DNA of 64,000 nt from Pocillopora verrucosa (GCF_036669915.1 NC_089316.1:1826743-1890742), one strand, 5' to 3'. Positions 14,683 to 27,814 are shown, numbered from the stretch's first letter. Numbers and translations: made by a program. The notes: generated by a model not told the origin, from the letters alone.

Positions 14683-17249
14683 CTACAGATGGGAACCGAA
14701 CCACCACTGAGTAGTTGAACCTTCTCCTCGAGTGCAGCGGAACTTGTGGTTGATGGCTCCATAGAACCCGAAGTTGTCTTCACTTACTACTGCGCCAGCT
14801 GTCGGGTTAAATTCGCAGCCGGCAGCACTGCTGTCGATGTGTAAGGAAAAAGTGTTTTCTGCCTGCCAGAATTTGGCTGTCAGATGTACACCACGGTGCC
14901 CGCGTATGTTAACGTATTCCACCTCCTTACACTCACCGTTTCCAAGAAAGTCGACAACGTTGAAATCCTTAAAGTTACCACGAACGTAGTCTGTAAAATC
15001 GACACCATGGCTTGGATAGCTGCAGGTTGCTCGCCAATGAGTGGAGTGGGCTGCAAGGGACCTAATGCGAGACAGACCCAAGCGGTAGACATTCCAGTTT
15101 TGGGAATTTTCGTTGACTGGAGCGTCAAACTTAAACGGAGTCTTGGAGAACTGGGGTAAACCCCTATTCTTCTGGTTGTAGGACATAACTAGGGTCCACG
15201 CAGTGCCAGGCTCGGACGTGAAGTCACAGTAGGCTGGAAAGCTATTGCCATAGTCGTCAAAGAGCCGGTAAATACCACACGTTGTCTTACCAGGAACATA
15301 ATACTCAACGCAGGACTTAGGGCGAAATGGGTTGAGTTCGACAGTGTTTGACTTTGGGCAATTATCTCCCTAAAAATAGATCGAAACATCTCAAGAAATA
15401 TTACATTTTACGATTTTCCACATAATATGGACTAAAAGAAATGCTCCTAGGCCCAGCAGACAATACGAACACGTGGGGGTTTTTTTCTTGGAAATACGAA
15501 TCCATAAGAGGTGTCGACCTGTATGCAGGAAAATAGGCAGGAGTGTCGTATTTTTTTCTGAGCTCATAGAAACGCATAACTCTAATTTTTGTTCTTTTCT
15601 CGCCAAAACAGGAGACTCGGAGATATATTTTGCACCAGTGATGTAATTCTCATGGGTCTCAAGTTTACGAAAATGAACCATAAATAACAAATAAAGCTCG
15701 ACCGGTAACTTTTAATCTCCCAAACCTATTGTGCATTACTTCTCCTGAGAACAAAAAACAGATGCACTGTTATGAACTACTCAATTTAGAAGTGTTTGGA
15801 AACTATTAAAATTAGGAATGTTTTCATTAAGTGTTTGGGAATTGTTAAGGCCTGTTAGATTAACTTGAAATCCTTATGTGAGTCTTGTGAGCCTTGGTTT
15901 GTTATCGGTGCTGCAAGATCACATTTTTATTTTTACCTTTTGAGTAATGTGTCATTGACTGTTGTAATATAATAGGGCTGAATTCTCGTACGATAATCGT
16001 CATCGCTAGTCGTGTTTGGGTTTGTCCCCGACCTCGCTGAGATTCCTCCACGGGAAGTTTGTTTTAGTTTTAATTCCCGAAGATTAGTTGTTTTTCAAGT
16101 ACGTTGTTGTTCATTTGGAAATTCTCGTGAAATTGTCTGGGTCAGCGTTCTATGATTACTCTGCCAATCTCAGTTTTCCCGTAAGCCCAAATATGCCTAC
16201 TGATGGATATTTAGAAGCATGTACTCAACGGGCTGAATTAAAGAGACAGATATATATTCAGAGAGTGAATAAAAGTTCCTGATCAGACTCTTGGTGCCTC
16301 CGTTTGCGCGATTGACTGAGGCTGGTTAACCCCAATAGTACAACAAACTTATTAGCTTACAAAGAAATGCATAGCAATAATAAGAAAAACACTTTATGAT
16401 GACTGAAACCCTGGGGGTTGAACCAGTACGAAATAAATTAGTCTACTTTGGTAGATCGATGTTATTTAAATGCATATCTTTAAATATCGCACCTTACATT
16501 CCACAGAACGTTTTTCTTTTTTATGATCAGTTGCCTCCAGAAAAACCTAAGGAAAATAATTTTTAAAAAAATCCGTTAACGTTGAAAGTAATTAAAAATC
16601 CAAAAGAAGGATCCATTTTGGCAAAAAAGCAAATTAGATTAAGTGAAAAACGTGAAATAAATTTCGGCTTTAGAATGCTGTCCATTCGCAGGTCAAACGA
16701 TCTTGATTATTTTGCTCGGCTTTAGCCACTTCGATAAGTTTGATACAAGATAAAACCACACTATTTAGTTAAGGATGTAGAGAAAAAGTTAAGGATCATG
16801 AGGAAAGTAGGGGAAAGAAGTGAACTGATTTTAGACCATGCATTGATTCATCTCGTTAATGCCCACATCTCTACATGGCATGTGTACATGCATTCTTCTT
16901 AAAACTGAAGCTTATTTTCAATACAATAAAAATTCCATTCTTTGATTTTCAAAAGATCATCAAGTGATCAGCATTCAGGAGGCTTATCACAGATAACCTA
17001 GTGTTTGACTTAACACAAAAAACGAATTTTGTGGTGCTCCTATGGAGCCACGAGATCCCAAGATCTGAGATTTGAATCCTCTGAGGGTACGGAGATTTTT
17101 TTGGAGACATCAGGTTTGCTCTTTGGCCTAAATCTGATGGAAAAGCTACAGAGTTATCAATAGATTAAGAAAAGAGAATGAAAGAAACTTACTGGTAGAG
17201 CAACAGCAAAGAGACACAGGATAACGATATAAGAACGTGGTGACCACAT
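14683..17249 (-). CDS. Secreted fibrinogen-like protein A (2 exons)
   Basis: Exon 1 (17249-17193) encodes the signal peptide MWSPRSYIVILCLFAVALP. Exon 2 (15369-14683) encodes the mature chain, joined in phase 0, giving 247 residues. Landmarks: NCPK, RPKSCVEYY, TCGIYRLFDDYGNSFPAYCD, AWTLVMS, THWRATCSYPSHGVDFTDYV, RGNFKDF, VEYVNIRGH, EDNFGFY and the end STTQWWFGSHL. CGIYRL...AYCDF...AWTLV matches the start of fibrinogen-related domains (fibrinogens have YCDM...GGWT). The rest is a lineage-specific version, which I recall from coral proteins named 'uncharacterized skeletal organic matrix protein 5-like'; that name needs a search. Secretion is clear; a matrix or recognition role is inferred. The gene starts 1.5 kb from gene B in divergent orientation. 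Confidence 0.85.
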
Positions 17250-17290
17250 GTTGACTTGCTCGCTTTGTGGCTTACTAGAATGATTAGAGT

Positions 17291-17297
17291 CTTTATA
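17291..17297 (-). promoter_or_regulatory. TATA box of fibrinogen-like gene A
   Basis: TATAAAG on the minus strand, 41 bases upstream of the signal-peptide ATG. The spacing leaves a very short 5' untranslated region. Confidence 0.5.
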
Positions 17298-17299
17298 GA

Positions 17300-18772
17300 G
17301 GCTAGTGGCTTATTATTAAGTTATGCTTGATACCTTGAGAAGCGTCAGCTGCACTACTCTAAGTGGTTTGTATTTTGTCAAACCCGAATTTGACAATGTT
17401 TAAACATTAAGGCACGATCATGCAAATTGCTATTAATTTGTAGCTCTAATTCTCTTGATTAATAAAGATAATCGATGTTCGTGAATTTAGCTGATATACT
17501 TCAAACCTCCTCACTTGTACGATGAGTCCTTGGATTTCTTCCGATTTTATTCTTAAGATTCATATGGAAATGTTTTGGCATTTTTCAACGTTTGATTCAA
17601 GGCCTTAGACAGCTAAGCAAATATCACTGAGGAGAGGATTTGACGTTATATCGATATATCTCAGTTTTGTAAACAACTCATTCCTTTGGGTGAAGTTTCT
17701 AATCCATTAACGCAAGAACAAATAATATGTCAGCTGGAAAAGACTTGACGCCTTCAATAATACACTACTTGATACATTTCAGAAAGAGAAGAATGCAGAA
17801 ATACGTATATTGAAAATCTAATTCTCGATCTTTTGCCGCCTATACTACAAAACAAAACTTGAGTAACTGGCTGGGAAAGCGAGGCATCGCGAGGAGTGGC
17901 TAGGGAAACGAATTTTCTTGTATTAAACTTGCTATTTATTGTCATTGTCACGCCCATCTCATATATTGTGAACCGGCAAACATTTTTTTTTTCCTGTCGA
18001 GTTTTATTGCAAGATGTTGTTAGTAAGTCAAAGGAAGTAAAAGGAAAGGCTCATTATCGACCACTTTGCAACCTTAGGGTGTATTTAGGAGCCAACTTTA
18101 CTGTTGTAAGACCCTCATACCTGCGAAACCACCATCAAGGCCAAGATCAATTCAATATTTTTTTATATCGATTGATTTGGTCCCTTTTACTTCCTTTCCC
18201 CCTCCGTCCTCCGCCTTGTTGCTGCACAACGCCCCAAATACAATCCAAGATACTGGATACTACCGTCTTAGATTTTCTAAATACTCTTTTTTGCCATTTT
18301 TGAGCGCGTTTTCTCCTCCTTTTCTTGTGTCAAATATTAAGTGCACTCTGAAAGGAGTTTGATATCAGCTAACCTATAATTTCTGCCAGAAAACATTTGC
18401 CTTTAACTTTGTCTTTGTCTTTGTCATTTTTTCATTTGATGTGAATACGTGGCCATCAGGTTGACCTTTGGTGACTTTTCCATTAGATATAGTAAACATG
18501 ATGGAGTTTTGAACAAACATTTTAAGTGGGAACTAACTTTACAAGATATCAGCTGAGTCAACCATAGCCTATTATCAGGGGAAATTAGAAGGTGATCCAC
18601 GAAAACAGCCACGCGGTAATGGCCGATAACGTCAAACTTGGGTTGAGATAAAACACATTGATTTCAAAGAAGTGCAGCTGTCATTTTCTCAAGGTATTCT
18701 TCATAAAATTGGTAAAGAGGTCAAGAGTTCGAACCATTCTAAAGAAGTTCACAAGGAAAACCACAACTCGAT
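17300..18772. promoter_or_regulatory. Shared divergent upstream region of fibrinogen-like genes A and B
   Basis: About 1.5 kb separates the two divergent start codons. No exon is seen. Cis-elements serving both genes could lie here, but I identify no specific site other than the TATA box of gene A. Confidence 0.35.
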
Positions 18773-20652
18773 ATGTTGTCGCCAAGTTCCTCTGCAGTGA
18801 TACTTTGCCTCTTTGCTGTTATTTTTCCAGTAAGTTTCTTTCATTTCCATTCTCCTCAACTGGATTCAGACAACAAGTATTTTTCTTACGTTCCATATTT
18901 ATTTCATCTTTCCATTTCGTAAACGTAATCGCAGAGCAGCGGAAGTGGCATGAATGTAGGCTTTAGTAACTTAAGAAAGTTAAGCTAAATCTCTGACCGC
19001 ACTTAATTCGCTGAAGGGAAGCTTTTCAAGCATTTCTGATCTGTGACAAAGCATGAAAATTTCAGAATTATGATGCTACTGAAGGTAATTTACTTTGCTC
19101 AGGTAATATCTAGAGCACAGCCTTCGTGAGGATAGTCACTCGACTTACGCGCTTAAAGTTTCGTTTAAATTTTGTTGGTCTTTTAGGTCAGGGGTGATCA
19201 TCATATAGACGAACATTCAGTGGAGTGTAAGGTGGGAAATTCTGATATGTAAATCTTTCTGTTATCCAAAGAAATCTCTCTTTATCATCATCCCCTTTCA
19301 ATTAGAGGTCTCAACGATTGGTAATTATCCGCACGAATTGGAAGACCTCCTTCTAAATTAGCTGAGAGAATCTGTTATTGTATCAAGTTTGCTTTGATCG
19401 CCTGTAGAATGGTGTTTTGCTACAGTGAGAAGAGGTTACACATTAATGAACTTAGGGAATGAAGGATTTTTTAGAGCTAGACTGAGTTCTTTTTTTCGCA
19501 TTTACGCAAGTTATCACAGGTTTGAAACTGTTAAAATTATAAAGTAAAAAAGAATTAAATCTTGACAGAATAACACACCAGAATTTGGGTTGTTAATTTG
19601 TAATAGTCTCCCTGGATTAAATAATAAATACCTAAACTGAGGTATACACTGTACCTGCATAAAGGTGGACGTCAAAGAGCCAAATTTAAATTTTTAGTTC
19701 ACTTCCGGTTGAAAGATAGATATCTTGTATCTTGTCACGGGAGAAGCGAGAAGCGAGAGCTTCTGATTCCGCCATCCGTGGATGTACCTCTGAACTACAG
19801 AGGCTCCACGGTGAGCCAGGCTACTGAGCACGAAGTTTAAATGTGACAGGTGCCTGCATATTTCTAATATCAGCAATTTCGCGATCGAAAGCGTCAAGTT
19901 CATAAAGGTAATAAGAAAGCTCGGCTTTGAAATTATTCCATTCAATTTCTGTCTATTACCAGGGAAATCACTGTCCCAAGCCGATGCCTGATGTTTATCA
20001 GAAACCATTTCGCCCTAAGTCGTGCGTTGATTACTATGCACCAGGCAAATCGACATGTGGCATTTACCGGCTTTTCGACGAGCATGGCAACAGTTATCCC
20101 GCCTACTGCGACTTCAAGTCTGAGCCAGGTACAGCATGGACCCTGGTGATGTCCTGGGCTAACATCAATCGTGGGCTTCCTGAGTTCAGACAAACTCCTT
20201 TCAAGTACGACGCTCCAATCAACGAGAATTCTCATAACTGGTATATGTACCGCCAGAGTCTGAAGCGAATAAGGTCCCTTGCAGCCCACTCAACTCACTG
20301 GCGAGCAACCTGCAACTACCCAAGCCATGGTGTCGATTTCACAGACTACGTCCGTGGTAACTTTAAGGACTTCGACATTGTTAACTTCATTGGGTCTGGA
20401 GTGTGCAAGAAGGTGGAACACGTGAACATCCGGGGACATATTGGCACTCATCTTACAGCACGCTTCTGGCAGGTTAACGACACTTTCACCTTGCATATCG
20501 ACAGCGCTAGTGACGGCTGCGATTTTGACCCAAGGGCTGGCTCGGTGCTGTCTGAAGACAACTTTGGGTTCTATTCTGTTATCAACCCTAAGTTCCGTTG
20601 CACCAAGAGAAAGTTCTCCACCACACAATGGTGGTTCGGAGCTCATCTCTAG
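18773..20652 (+). CDS. Secreted fibrinogen-like protein B (2 exons)
   Basis: Exon 1 (18773-18829) encodes the signal peptide MLSPSSSAVILCLFAVIFP; exon 2 (19963-20652) the mature chain; phase 0 junction; 248 residues. Exon 1 has the same length as in gene A and both share VILCLFAV. The mature chain shows HCPKP, RPKSCVDYY, TCGIYRLFDEHGNSYPAYCD, AWTLVMSWANINRG, THWRATCNYPSHGVDFTDYV, EHVNIRGH, EDNFGFY and STTQWWFGAHL. The cysteine spacing matches genes A and C. It was probably made by an inverted duplication with gene A. AATAAA at 20797-20802 is a likely poly(A) signal. Confidence 0.87.
19690..19830 (-). mobile_element. SINE-like fragment in the intron of fibrinogen-like gene B
   Basis: On the minus strand this includes GTGGAGCCTCTGTAGTTCAG and GGTACATCCACGG followed by repeated CTCGCTTCTC. 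The D-arm-like and stem-like pieces recall tRNA-derived repeats, but no full cloverleaf can be drawn. The limits are approximate. Confidence 0.3.
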
Positions 20653-21254
20653 CCCATCCTACTAAAGGCTCTTGCAGAAACGGATAAGCCATTGGCTTCA
20701 TCATCTTATTGTTGTGATCCTGTAGCTCTGATTTAGAAAATAGTATTGACAGATGTTAATAAGTAGATGCTTTAAAAAATTAAACAGATTAAAAACAATA
20801 AACTGTTTTGCAAGATTCAAAAATTATTTTACAGCGTAGAAGGCAGTTTACTAAATAGCATCTGCACATCGCTCCGTGATTCTGTTTATTAATCCAAACA
20901 TCACAATTAAAAAAACCAAACAATCATGGCACATCAATGTAGCCTCACAATGGATTTTATCACAAAGCAGTTAATAAAACTGCTCTGAAAGCAAAACGAT
21001 GGTAACAAACTTTTCATGTTATCTTGAAACAATTTATAATAAGAACCTTTTGTGGAGTTAATAAATTGAAGAAAGAAAATAGTTTTGATTGCCAAACTAC
21101 AACCTTATGGTCAGTATATGCGTGAAAATCGTCCGACTGAAAAAAGGAAAGCTGGTTTTTGATCGCTTCATATATATCCAATGGGAGTTGAGTAAAATTA
21201 TCTGATCGAACTAACCTAAGTACTAGATGGCACAATGAAGAAAGATGATATGTT

Positions 21255-21660
21255 AAGGGCCTGTTTACATGGAGGTGGGAGACCCCAGGTAAGTGAGGTA
21301 ACCCGCCTAACCATGGTTGTAAAAATAGCTCGCGTTTACATACAATCTTACAATCCTGGGATCCCGAGGTGAAATGTTTTAAGATTGTTGTCGCACTTGA
21401 AATTGTAAAATTATCGATAATAACCGTTTAGGTGGGTTACCCCACGTTGAGACGTTTACATGGCAAATTGTGATCCCGGCTGGCAGGGGTACCCCACCCA
21501 TCAGACCGAGCAACCTACCTAGGCAGGTTACCCCACCTTAAGACGTATACAATTGTTGACAGTGCTACCCTACCCGGCCGACCGGGTAACCCGTCCACGC
21601 GGGTCACCCCATCTATCATGTAATCGAGATCAAGAAAAGATAAAAGATTATACGGGTAGG
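21255..21660. repeat. GGTGGGTTACCC-rich dispersed repeat
   Basis: The motif GGTGGGTTACCCCAC and variants (GTGAGGTAACCCGCC, GGCAGGTTACCCCACC, CGGGTAACCCGTCC) recur about every 80-120 bases, interleaved with GTTTACATGG-like pieces. It contrasts in base composition with its surroundings. It looks like a repeat element of internal sub-repeats and has no coding potential. Confidence 0.6.
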
Positions 21661-22754
21661 CGGGTTGCTTGGTTCGTTCTCCTTTTTTCTGGTCAGCGTT
21701 TTACCTCTGTTTTCATCTTCACAATCAGAGGAATTCCTTTATCCGTCGCTCAACACTTCATTAAACTTCTCTAAACGACTTAACTAGGTAAATAAATGAT
21801 ACGGGTAGGTGGGTGGCTTTATGCCACTAAATTGCCAAGTTGAACGTATTAATTTTTTTCGCCTTTTGTTGAAATCGTGTGTTGAAAATAGAATTTTGCA
21901 CGCGATTTATACCTTTCATTTATCGAATTACGTACTCGAATCTTGACTTCTCAGATTCCCGCTCTTTTCGCAATTGTCTCCCTGGAAAGCCGGGCACACT
22001 TGTTCTTTATGCATCGAAAGGGCTGGCCTAGGGTTCCTTTGTTTTCTATAAAGAGAAGACACACAGAAAACAACTCTTCGCCTGTGTTCATGAAACAGCT
22101 TTGAGCTAACCTTCTCAGTTAGCGGATCATGCATCAGTATAACGATGAAACCGAAGGACTCATATTCTCGATCATTTATTGTGCATGGAGTAAAATACTA
22201 ATTTTACAAATTGAATATTGAATCCAAAGTGATACATCGCCATTTACCCGCCATGTAAGTTTGCATGTTTATGAAATTGCTCAGAAATTTTTGCGTAGGT
22301 ATTCGGACCTATGCTAATAGTATGCATTAAACTTAAACCTTCACCATTGTTTGGAATTGGAATTAATGAAGGTGCTGTCAGCCAATCGCTGCGAGTTTGG
22401 CATGGCTATCACCAGAAGAGAACTGAGTATTTTCTACGGGAACAGTTAAGGGTCTCAATGGGATGATGACTTTAACGGCTAACTGTTCATTTCTTTTCGT
22501 TGCAGTTAAAAGAAATATTTTTACGCTTAACTTTTTTACGACTACCGGTTAAAAGTTTGTCAACTTTAACGCATAACAGCTAATTTTTTTCTTTTGCCTT
22601 TTTACGGCTAACGGTTAATCCTGCAGTAGGATTTTTGCCATTTAAGCCACAAGGACGCCAAACTTTTTAGTCTTAAATCTCAACCTCTCGGACGCAAAAC
22701 TTGATAGAAACTTCACGTAAAGAAGATGATTTCTTTTTCTTTTGGATCTCAATC
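21660..22754. other. Spacer with short AACGGTTAA-type repeats
   Basis: No exon recognised. At 22465-22620 the words TAACGGCTAAC, GACTACCGGTTAAAA and ACGGCTAACGGTTAA recur, forming a small cluster of related short repeats. Confidence 0.4.
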
Positions 22755-22760
22755 TTTATT
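22755..22760 (-). terminator. Poly(A) signal of fibrinogen-like gene C
   Basis: AATAAA on the minus strand, about 115 bases past the stop at 22875, the same spacing as in gene A. Confidence 0.45.
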
Positions 22761-22874
22761 GAAGAGTTTTCAAATGGTTACATCGTTTTTGCTAAATCTA
22801 GTTCATGATCAACTGATTACATGAGTGTTGAGATCCTTGTCTTGTGTCGTCTAAAAGACCATTGGACATGTAGC

Positions 22875-25030
22875 TCACAGATGTGCTCCAAACCACCACT
22901 GGGTGGTGGAAAAATCCCCCGCTGTGCAACGGAACTTGGGGTTGATGGTATAATGATAACCAAAGTTATCTTCACTTGACACTGAGCCGGACCTCGCGTT
23001 GAAGTTACAGCCGGAAGAACTGCTGTCCGTATGCAAAAGGTAGCTTTTAGCCACTTGCCAAAAGCGTACGGTGAGGTGCAAGCCACTGTGCCCACGGATA
23101 TTCACGAACTCCACCTTCTTGCACTGACCAGACCCAATAAAGTCGACAATATTAAAGTCCTTGAAGTTACCGCGGATATAGTCTGTAAAATCGATGCCAT
23201 GGGTCGGGTAGCTGCAAGTTGCTCGCCAGTGAGTGGAGTGGGCTTGTAGGGACCTCATTCGAGTCAGACTCAGGCGATACATATTCCAGATAAGGGAATT
23301 CTCGTTGACAGGAGCGTTTACCTTGAAGGGAGTACTCCGCAAGGCAGACCAGCCACGATTTTTATTAGCCCAGGACATCACCAGGGTCCATGCAAAACCA
23401 GGCTCGGACTTGAAGTCACAGTATGCTGGGAAACTGTTGCCGGAAGAGTCGTAGAGGCGGTACATTCCACAAGCGGATGCGCCCTTCAGCAAATAATCAA
23501 GGCAGGAGGTGGGACGAAATTTCTTGTTGTCTTGAAAGTAATCCTTTGGTTTCGGACAAGAATCTCCCTGAAAGTCAGCGGAATAAAATTAGCGTGGTCA
23601 GCAGTCATAAAAAAAAAAAAAAAAAAAAAAAACCAATGGGATTGAAGGGTCGGGCTGAAAAACAACTTACGAAGGGGGAGAGTGAACGAAGGTTTCCATA
23701 GAGACCATCCATGGCGAGATTGGGAAATCTTAAGACTTAGAAATGCAAATTAATACTAAATTAGGTGGGAAGGCATGTTAAAAGTTTTAGTTTCCACTCC
23801 TTAACCCTCAGTGAGAATGGAAAATAATCCGGAACTCTCATTAACAGCGCACTTTTGTGACTGGTGCTGAGCGATTGCGTCACCCTTTTAATCAATGAGA
23901 TGCAAAATCAAAGATCTCTGCAGCAAATCCCGACTTACTCGCATGAATTACGGTTTTCACGCGTTTGAGGCCTTGTTTACTTTGGGCTCACGTTGCCTTC
24001 TTCTGATGTGTACCTTTTCCTGATTTTCTTTGCCTGAATCAGGAAGCAGGCTTAATATGTTACTTTTCCGTTTGACTGAAAAAATTAATCAAGTTTACCT
24101 GACACACAACACAACTCCGGTCATTCTCAGTTAGTCCTTAACAGCGGAGAAAGTGGGATTTCTTTGGGTTTTTCTTTCGTTCGCAGGTTAGTAAACCAAA
24201 CTGAATGAATCTTAAATTAGATTAACTATTAAAGCATTCTGTGCTCCAAATCAGAATTTCAAACTTCATAAAATTAATAATTTTCATTCTTTTATTTTCT
24301 AATTAATGCCTTAATGCATTGTGATCTTTGCTGCGCGATTTTAGGGAATGAAATGACTAAATCTTCCTACCTTGCATCCTGACGAATGTAGCGGGTTCTT
24401 GTTGTTTGCTTCTGTAAGTGCCCAGAAAACAAAATACCGCGGGTAATCAACCATTTATACCAAATTCGTCATGAAGTCCACACAGATTAAATTTTCCTAT
24501 TTCTGAGTTTGGAAACTCTTTCGAACAGATGCATACGACCATTGTTAGGAACTCAAGTGTAGCAGTAAGAAATTTTCAAATGTATAGTTCTTATGGTCAG
24601 CTATATTTTATAAACAAACTTTGAAGTTAGTCCGCAACAACTAAACATCATTTTCGCGATATGCTACCCTTGCTTGAGAATTTTCTCTTGCTTTTATTTT
24701 AATTAATCCGGTTTTAATTGTTTTTATGCCTTTGATTTCGAGAACCAAGTAATGAGTATTAGGGCGCGAACCCAAGAGCCGAGGCTGTTCGGTTTCAAAA
24801 CTTGATTCACGTGAAAGGCCTAGACAGCTTTGGGAGCTTCTACGCGTCAGTATCTACTAAATTTTTTCCTGGTTGTAAATTAGTTTTGAACTAGATCCGG
24901 TTTTGTCCAAAATAACAATGTTAAAAATATCGGTTTACACGACTAAGCCTCGACATATGATGAAAAAGTCAGTAAAAAACCCACTCACCAAGAAAACGAT
25001 TCCAATTAATGCGATTGCTTTCAACTCCAT
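22875..25030 (-). CDS. Secreted fibrinogen-like protein C (2 exons, first exon less certain)
   Basis: The main exon is 23567-22875 (231 codons including stop): SCPKP, RPTSCLDYL, ACGMYRLYDSSGNSFPAYCD, AWTLVMSWANKNRG, THWRATCSYPTHGIDFTDYI, EFVNIRGHSG, EDNFGYHY and STTQWWFGAHL. It begins after a CAG acceptor in phase 0, as in genes A and B. The best candidate for exon 1 is 25030-24989, encoding MELKAIALIGIVFL before a GTGAGT donor in phase 0; this leader is shorter and unrelated to those of A and B. An alternative small exon, MDGLYGNLRSLSPF, ends at a GTAAGT donor near 23670. The mature chain is certain, the leader is inferred. Confidence 0.8.
23609..23632. repeat. Poly(A) tract
   Basis: An uninterrupted run of more than 20 A in the intron of fibrinogen-like gene C. 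It could be a microsatellite or the tail of a retrocopied element; no element body is recognisable next to it. Confidence 0.6.
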
Positions 25031-26099
25031 ATCCGTGTTTTCTCGCGGTGTCTAGCCGAGCTTCGATATTGGTCAGCTTCGAACAGCACAGAAATTATAA
25101 GTTCCTTTCTGACCGTTTCTAGTTCGATGGCAGTCGAAAATATCCTCAACGACTGTTCAGATCGATCTTAAGGTAAGTGCATACGTGTACAAAGGAAGTA
25201 AACAAACTGGTAACATGAAAATGTCTCCCAAAAACACGCACATTTCAGGTTAAGTAAGACATGTAACTGAAAAGCCTCAACCGTAAAAAACTATGCATCG
25301 GCCTTATGAAGTTTGTTTTTTACTTTTCCGTCGATTTAATTTGTTAAAGTATTAGAGTGTTATCCTTTTTAACCAGTTAATTCTTTCGCAGCTGTCTACC
25401 TAATGTTGTAACTGAGTTGAGAGCCAGACAATGGAACGAAACTCTCAAACATGAAATGCAACCATACACCAAAGAATTTGCATGTCCATATTCACCAATT
25501 GTCATGCATAGCGATCTCTGCCACGTCTATTTATGGACTGATACAAAAACCGTAAGCGAATCTTAAGCAAAATTTTCTCTGTTGTGCTTTTTTAAGACAT
25601 TGTTGAAGTTTGATCTACTTTACCAGAAAGTTTGATGTGAAATTTTTCCACCATTTAGTCGACTGCGAATAACCCATCAAATAAAATTGTTAAATTATGG
25701 CGATTTGGCTTGAAAAGGCCTCATAATGTGCTAGTCTGCCCTTGATGTAACGTTAAACGTGTAGCTTTTAATCAACGTGTAATGTTTATCGTGTAACGTT
25801 TACGAAACGTTTAACGTGTATAATAATCTCGTACCGAGATCTTACCATTTAAATGTAACTTAAATTTAGGGTTCAAAGCGTTTTTGTCGATCACGACAAA
25901 GTCAGGAAAAGCTCTGCTTTGTAGCGCTTAATAAGTTTTCGATGTTGTCAAATTTTCAAAATTCGACTAAATACCCCTTCACACAATAAATCACTATCTT
26001 TTCACATCACTGATATTGAACAAAATAACATGTGACGACGAAGTATCAACGGTTTAGAAGCTGTTAAAGTCAATCTAAGTGTTTGCAGTTTCATATCAC

Positions 26100-26300
26100 A
26101 TGGTTGTATTAATATTGGAGGAATGGCTTATGATAACAAAAATCAAAGAATATCTATGCTAACTCGTGCATAAAGTACTTAATCTGAAGAAGAAACATGG
26201 TTGTATTTATATTGGAGGAATGGTTTGTGATAATCAAAGAATACCTATGGCCAACTCTTGCATAAAGTACTTAATCTGGAGAAGAAACATGGTTGTGAAC
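26100..26300. repeat. Two-copy tandem repeat, about 100 bases per unit
   Basis: ACATGGTTGTATT, TATTGGAGGAATGG, GCATAAAGTACTTAATCTG and AGAAGAAACATGG each occur twice in the same order, the second copy starting near 26195. A third copy begins (ACATGGTTGTGAAC) and stops. Confidence 0.7.
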
Positions 26301-27603
26301 TTGTAATTATTGATCATGTGGCAATGCAAGGTTGCTCTTGTCTCAAAAGCCAAGCTTCGGGACAATCACGGAGCGTACCACAATTATGGTAGCCATCCAA
26401 CTCTGCAGAATGATGAACGCATATAATTTCTACTAAAAAAAACAGCACATAATAGTATCCTGTGTTAAACGAATTTCTCTCTGCAAAATTCGTCAAATTC
26501 AGGCGCTGCAATCCATATCTTTCTCCGCCTGCACAAGCCAAATTCGACAATTTTCCATTTCGCGATGTCACGTTTCGCCTCACGGTTGCTTAATAAATAT
26601 TCGCATTGTAACGCAATGACCTTTGTCTACAGCGTTGGCTTGCATCCAATAGTGTTTCTTTAAATTTTCTGCCTCTGAACGAAAACACCACAGAACGCAT
26701 TTTATGTGACCGCAAGTTTCTTGGAATGATTCAAATTGAAGATATGCGGCAGTGAATTCTACAAGTTTTCTTTTATCAGATAATCACAGGATTATTTTCG
26801 TCCGCGTCTGATCGCTCCAGCCAATGTTTACATAAGATAATTGAATTTAATCACGGTTCTTGGTGTACATCAGATCATAAGCAGTCGAAGCGGTTCACAA
26901 TATTAGGTTTGTGCCTGAACTCGATACATTTTTGTTCACTTGGAAGCACAGGCAGCCTAAGCTCCACCCGTGAGATGATCATCTTGCGTAATACGAGTCA
27001 TGGCGAAAATATAAGAGTTTGTATGGGAATATTTACGACCTTAGGAATTAAAAAAATACTGTCAAATTCTCAATAAAAATACCTCACCTTACTTTCACAG
27101 TGCATCGCTTGTTGTCTGACCGCTTGCTATGTTGAAAATAAGTCATTTTAGCGAGTTATCCATCTCTAGGTTAACTACTCCTTAGGAGTAGCAAAGGAAC
27201 GAATTTTGCAAAGCTAATTGTGTTGGAAGGAGATATTTTACGCAACGATGCCTAGTATAAACTGCAACAAAGCCTCTCTATCGTTTTAAGCGCGGTTAAT
27301 ACTCCAATATAGCTTCGTGCTCGGACGAGTTCGGGTGACCAACTGAAGATGTCTGCCCCTTATTCCTATCGACTAATTGCCATTGAGTGAGTGACTCGAT
27401 TGCGTATCGAGTCCCCATATAAATGTATATTTTTGAAAATGAATATTTTGCTTCGGTGTTTTTTCGAACCCCTAATCTAGCGCGCAGTTGTATGTTTTAA
27501 AAGTGAAATATAATCTCCATGTCAATGAACTTTGTGCTCACGGGTCAGAGTAGAATGGTTATTTCAGATGGAAAAACACTTGTCAATAGGAACGTGTTCC
27601 GAC

Positions 27604-27814
27604 CTAACTCTTTCAATCCCAAGATCTCATTAGTAATTCTCCTAACTATTGCTATACGGTTCTCATGGTGTTATTTTGGAGAACTCGGTATTTGATCAAC
27701 GAGTAATCCTCTAATTGATATTTTTCTTTATTCTCATCACTTATCTGGTTGACATTGTATTGATATTGTAAGGAGAAGTTCTGTCTTGGTCACTAGTAGG
27801 AGTTAAGGGTTAAG
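27604..27814. mobile_element. MITE, TTAACCCTTT family
   Basis: About 210 bases with related inverted ends (CTAACTCTTTCAATCCC and GGAGTTAAGGGTTAAG). Internal words such as AATTCTCCTAACTATTGC, CTTTATTCTCATCACTT and ATTGTAAGGAGAAGTTCTG are shared, in one orientation or the other, with the copies in EXOC3 introns. It has no coding capacity. Confidence 0.65.
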
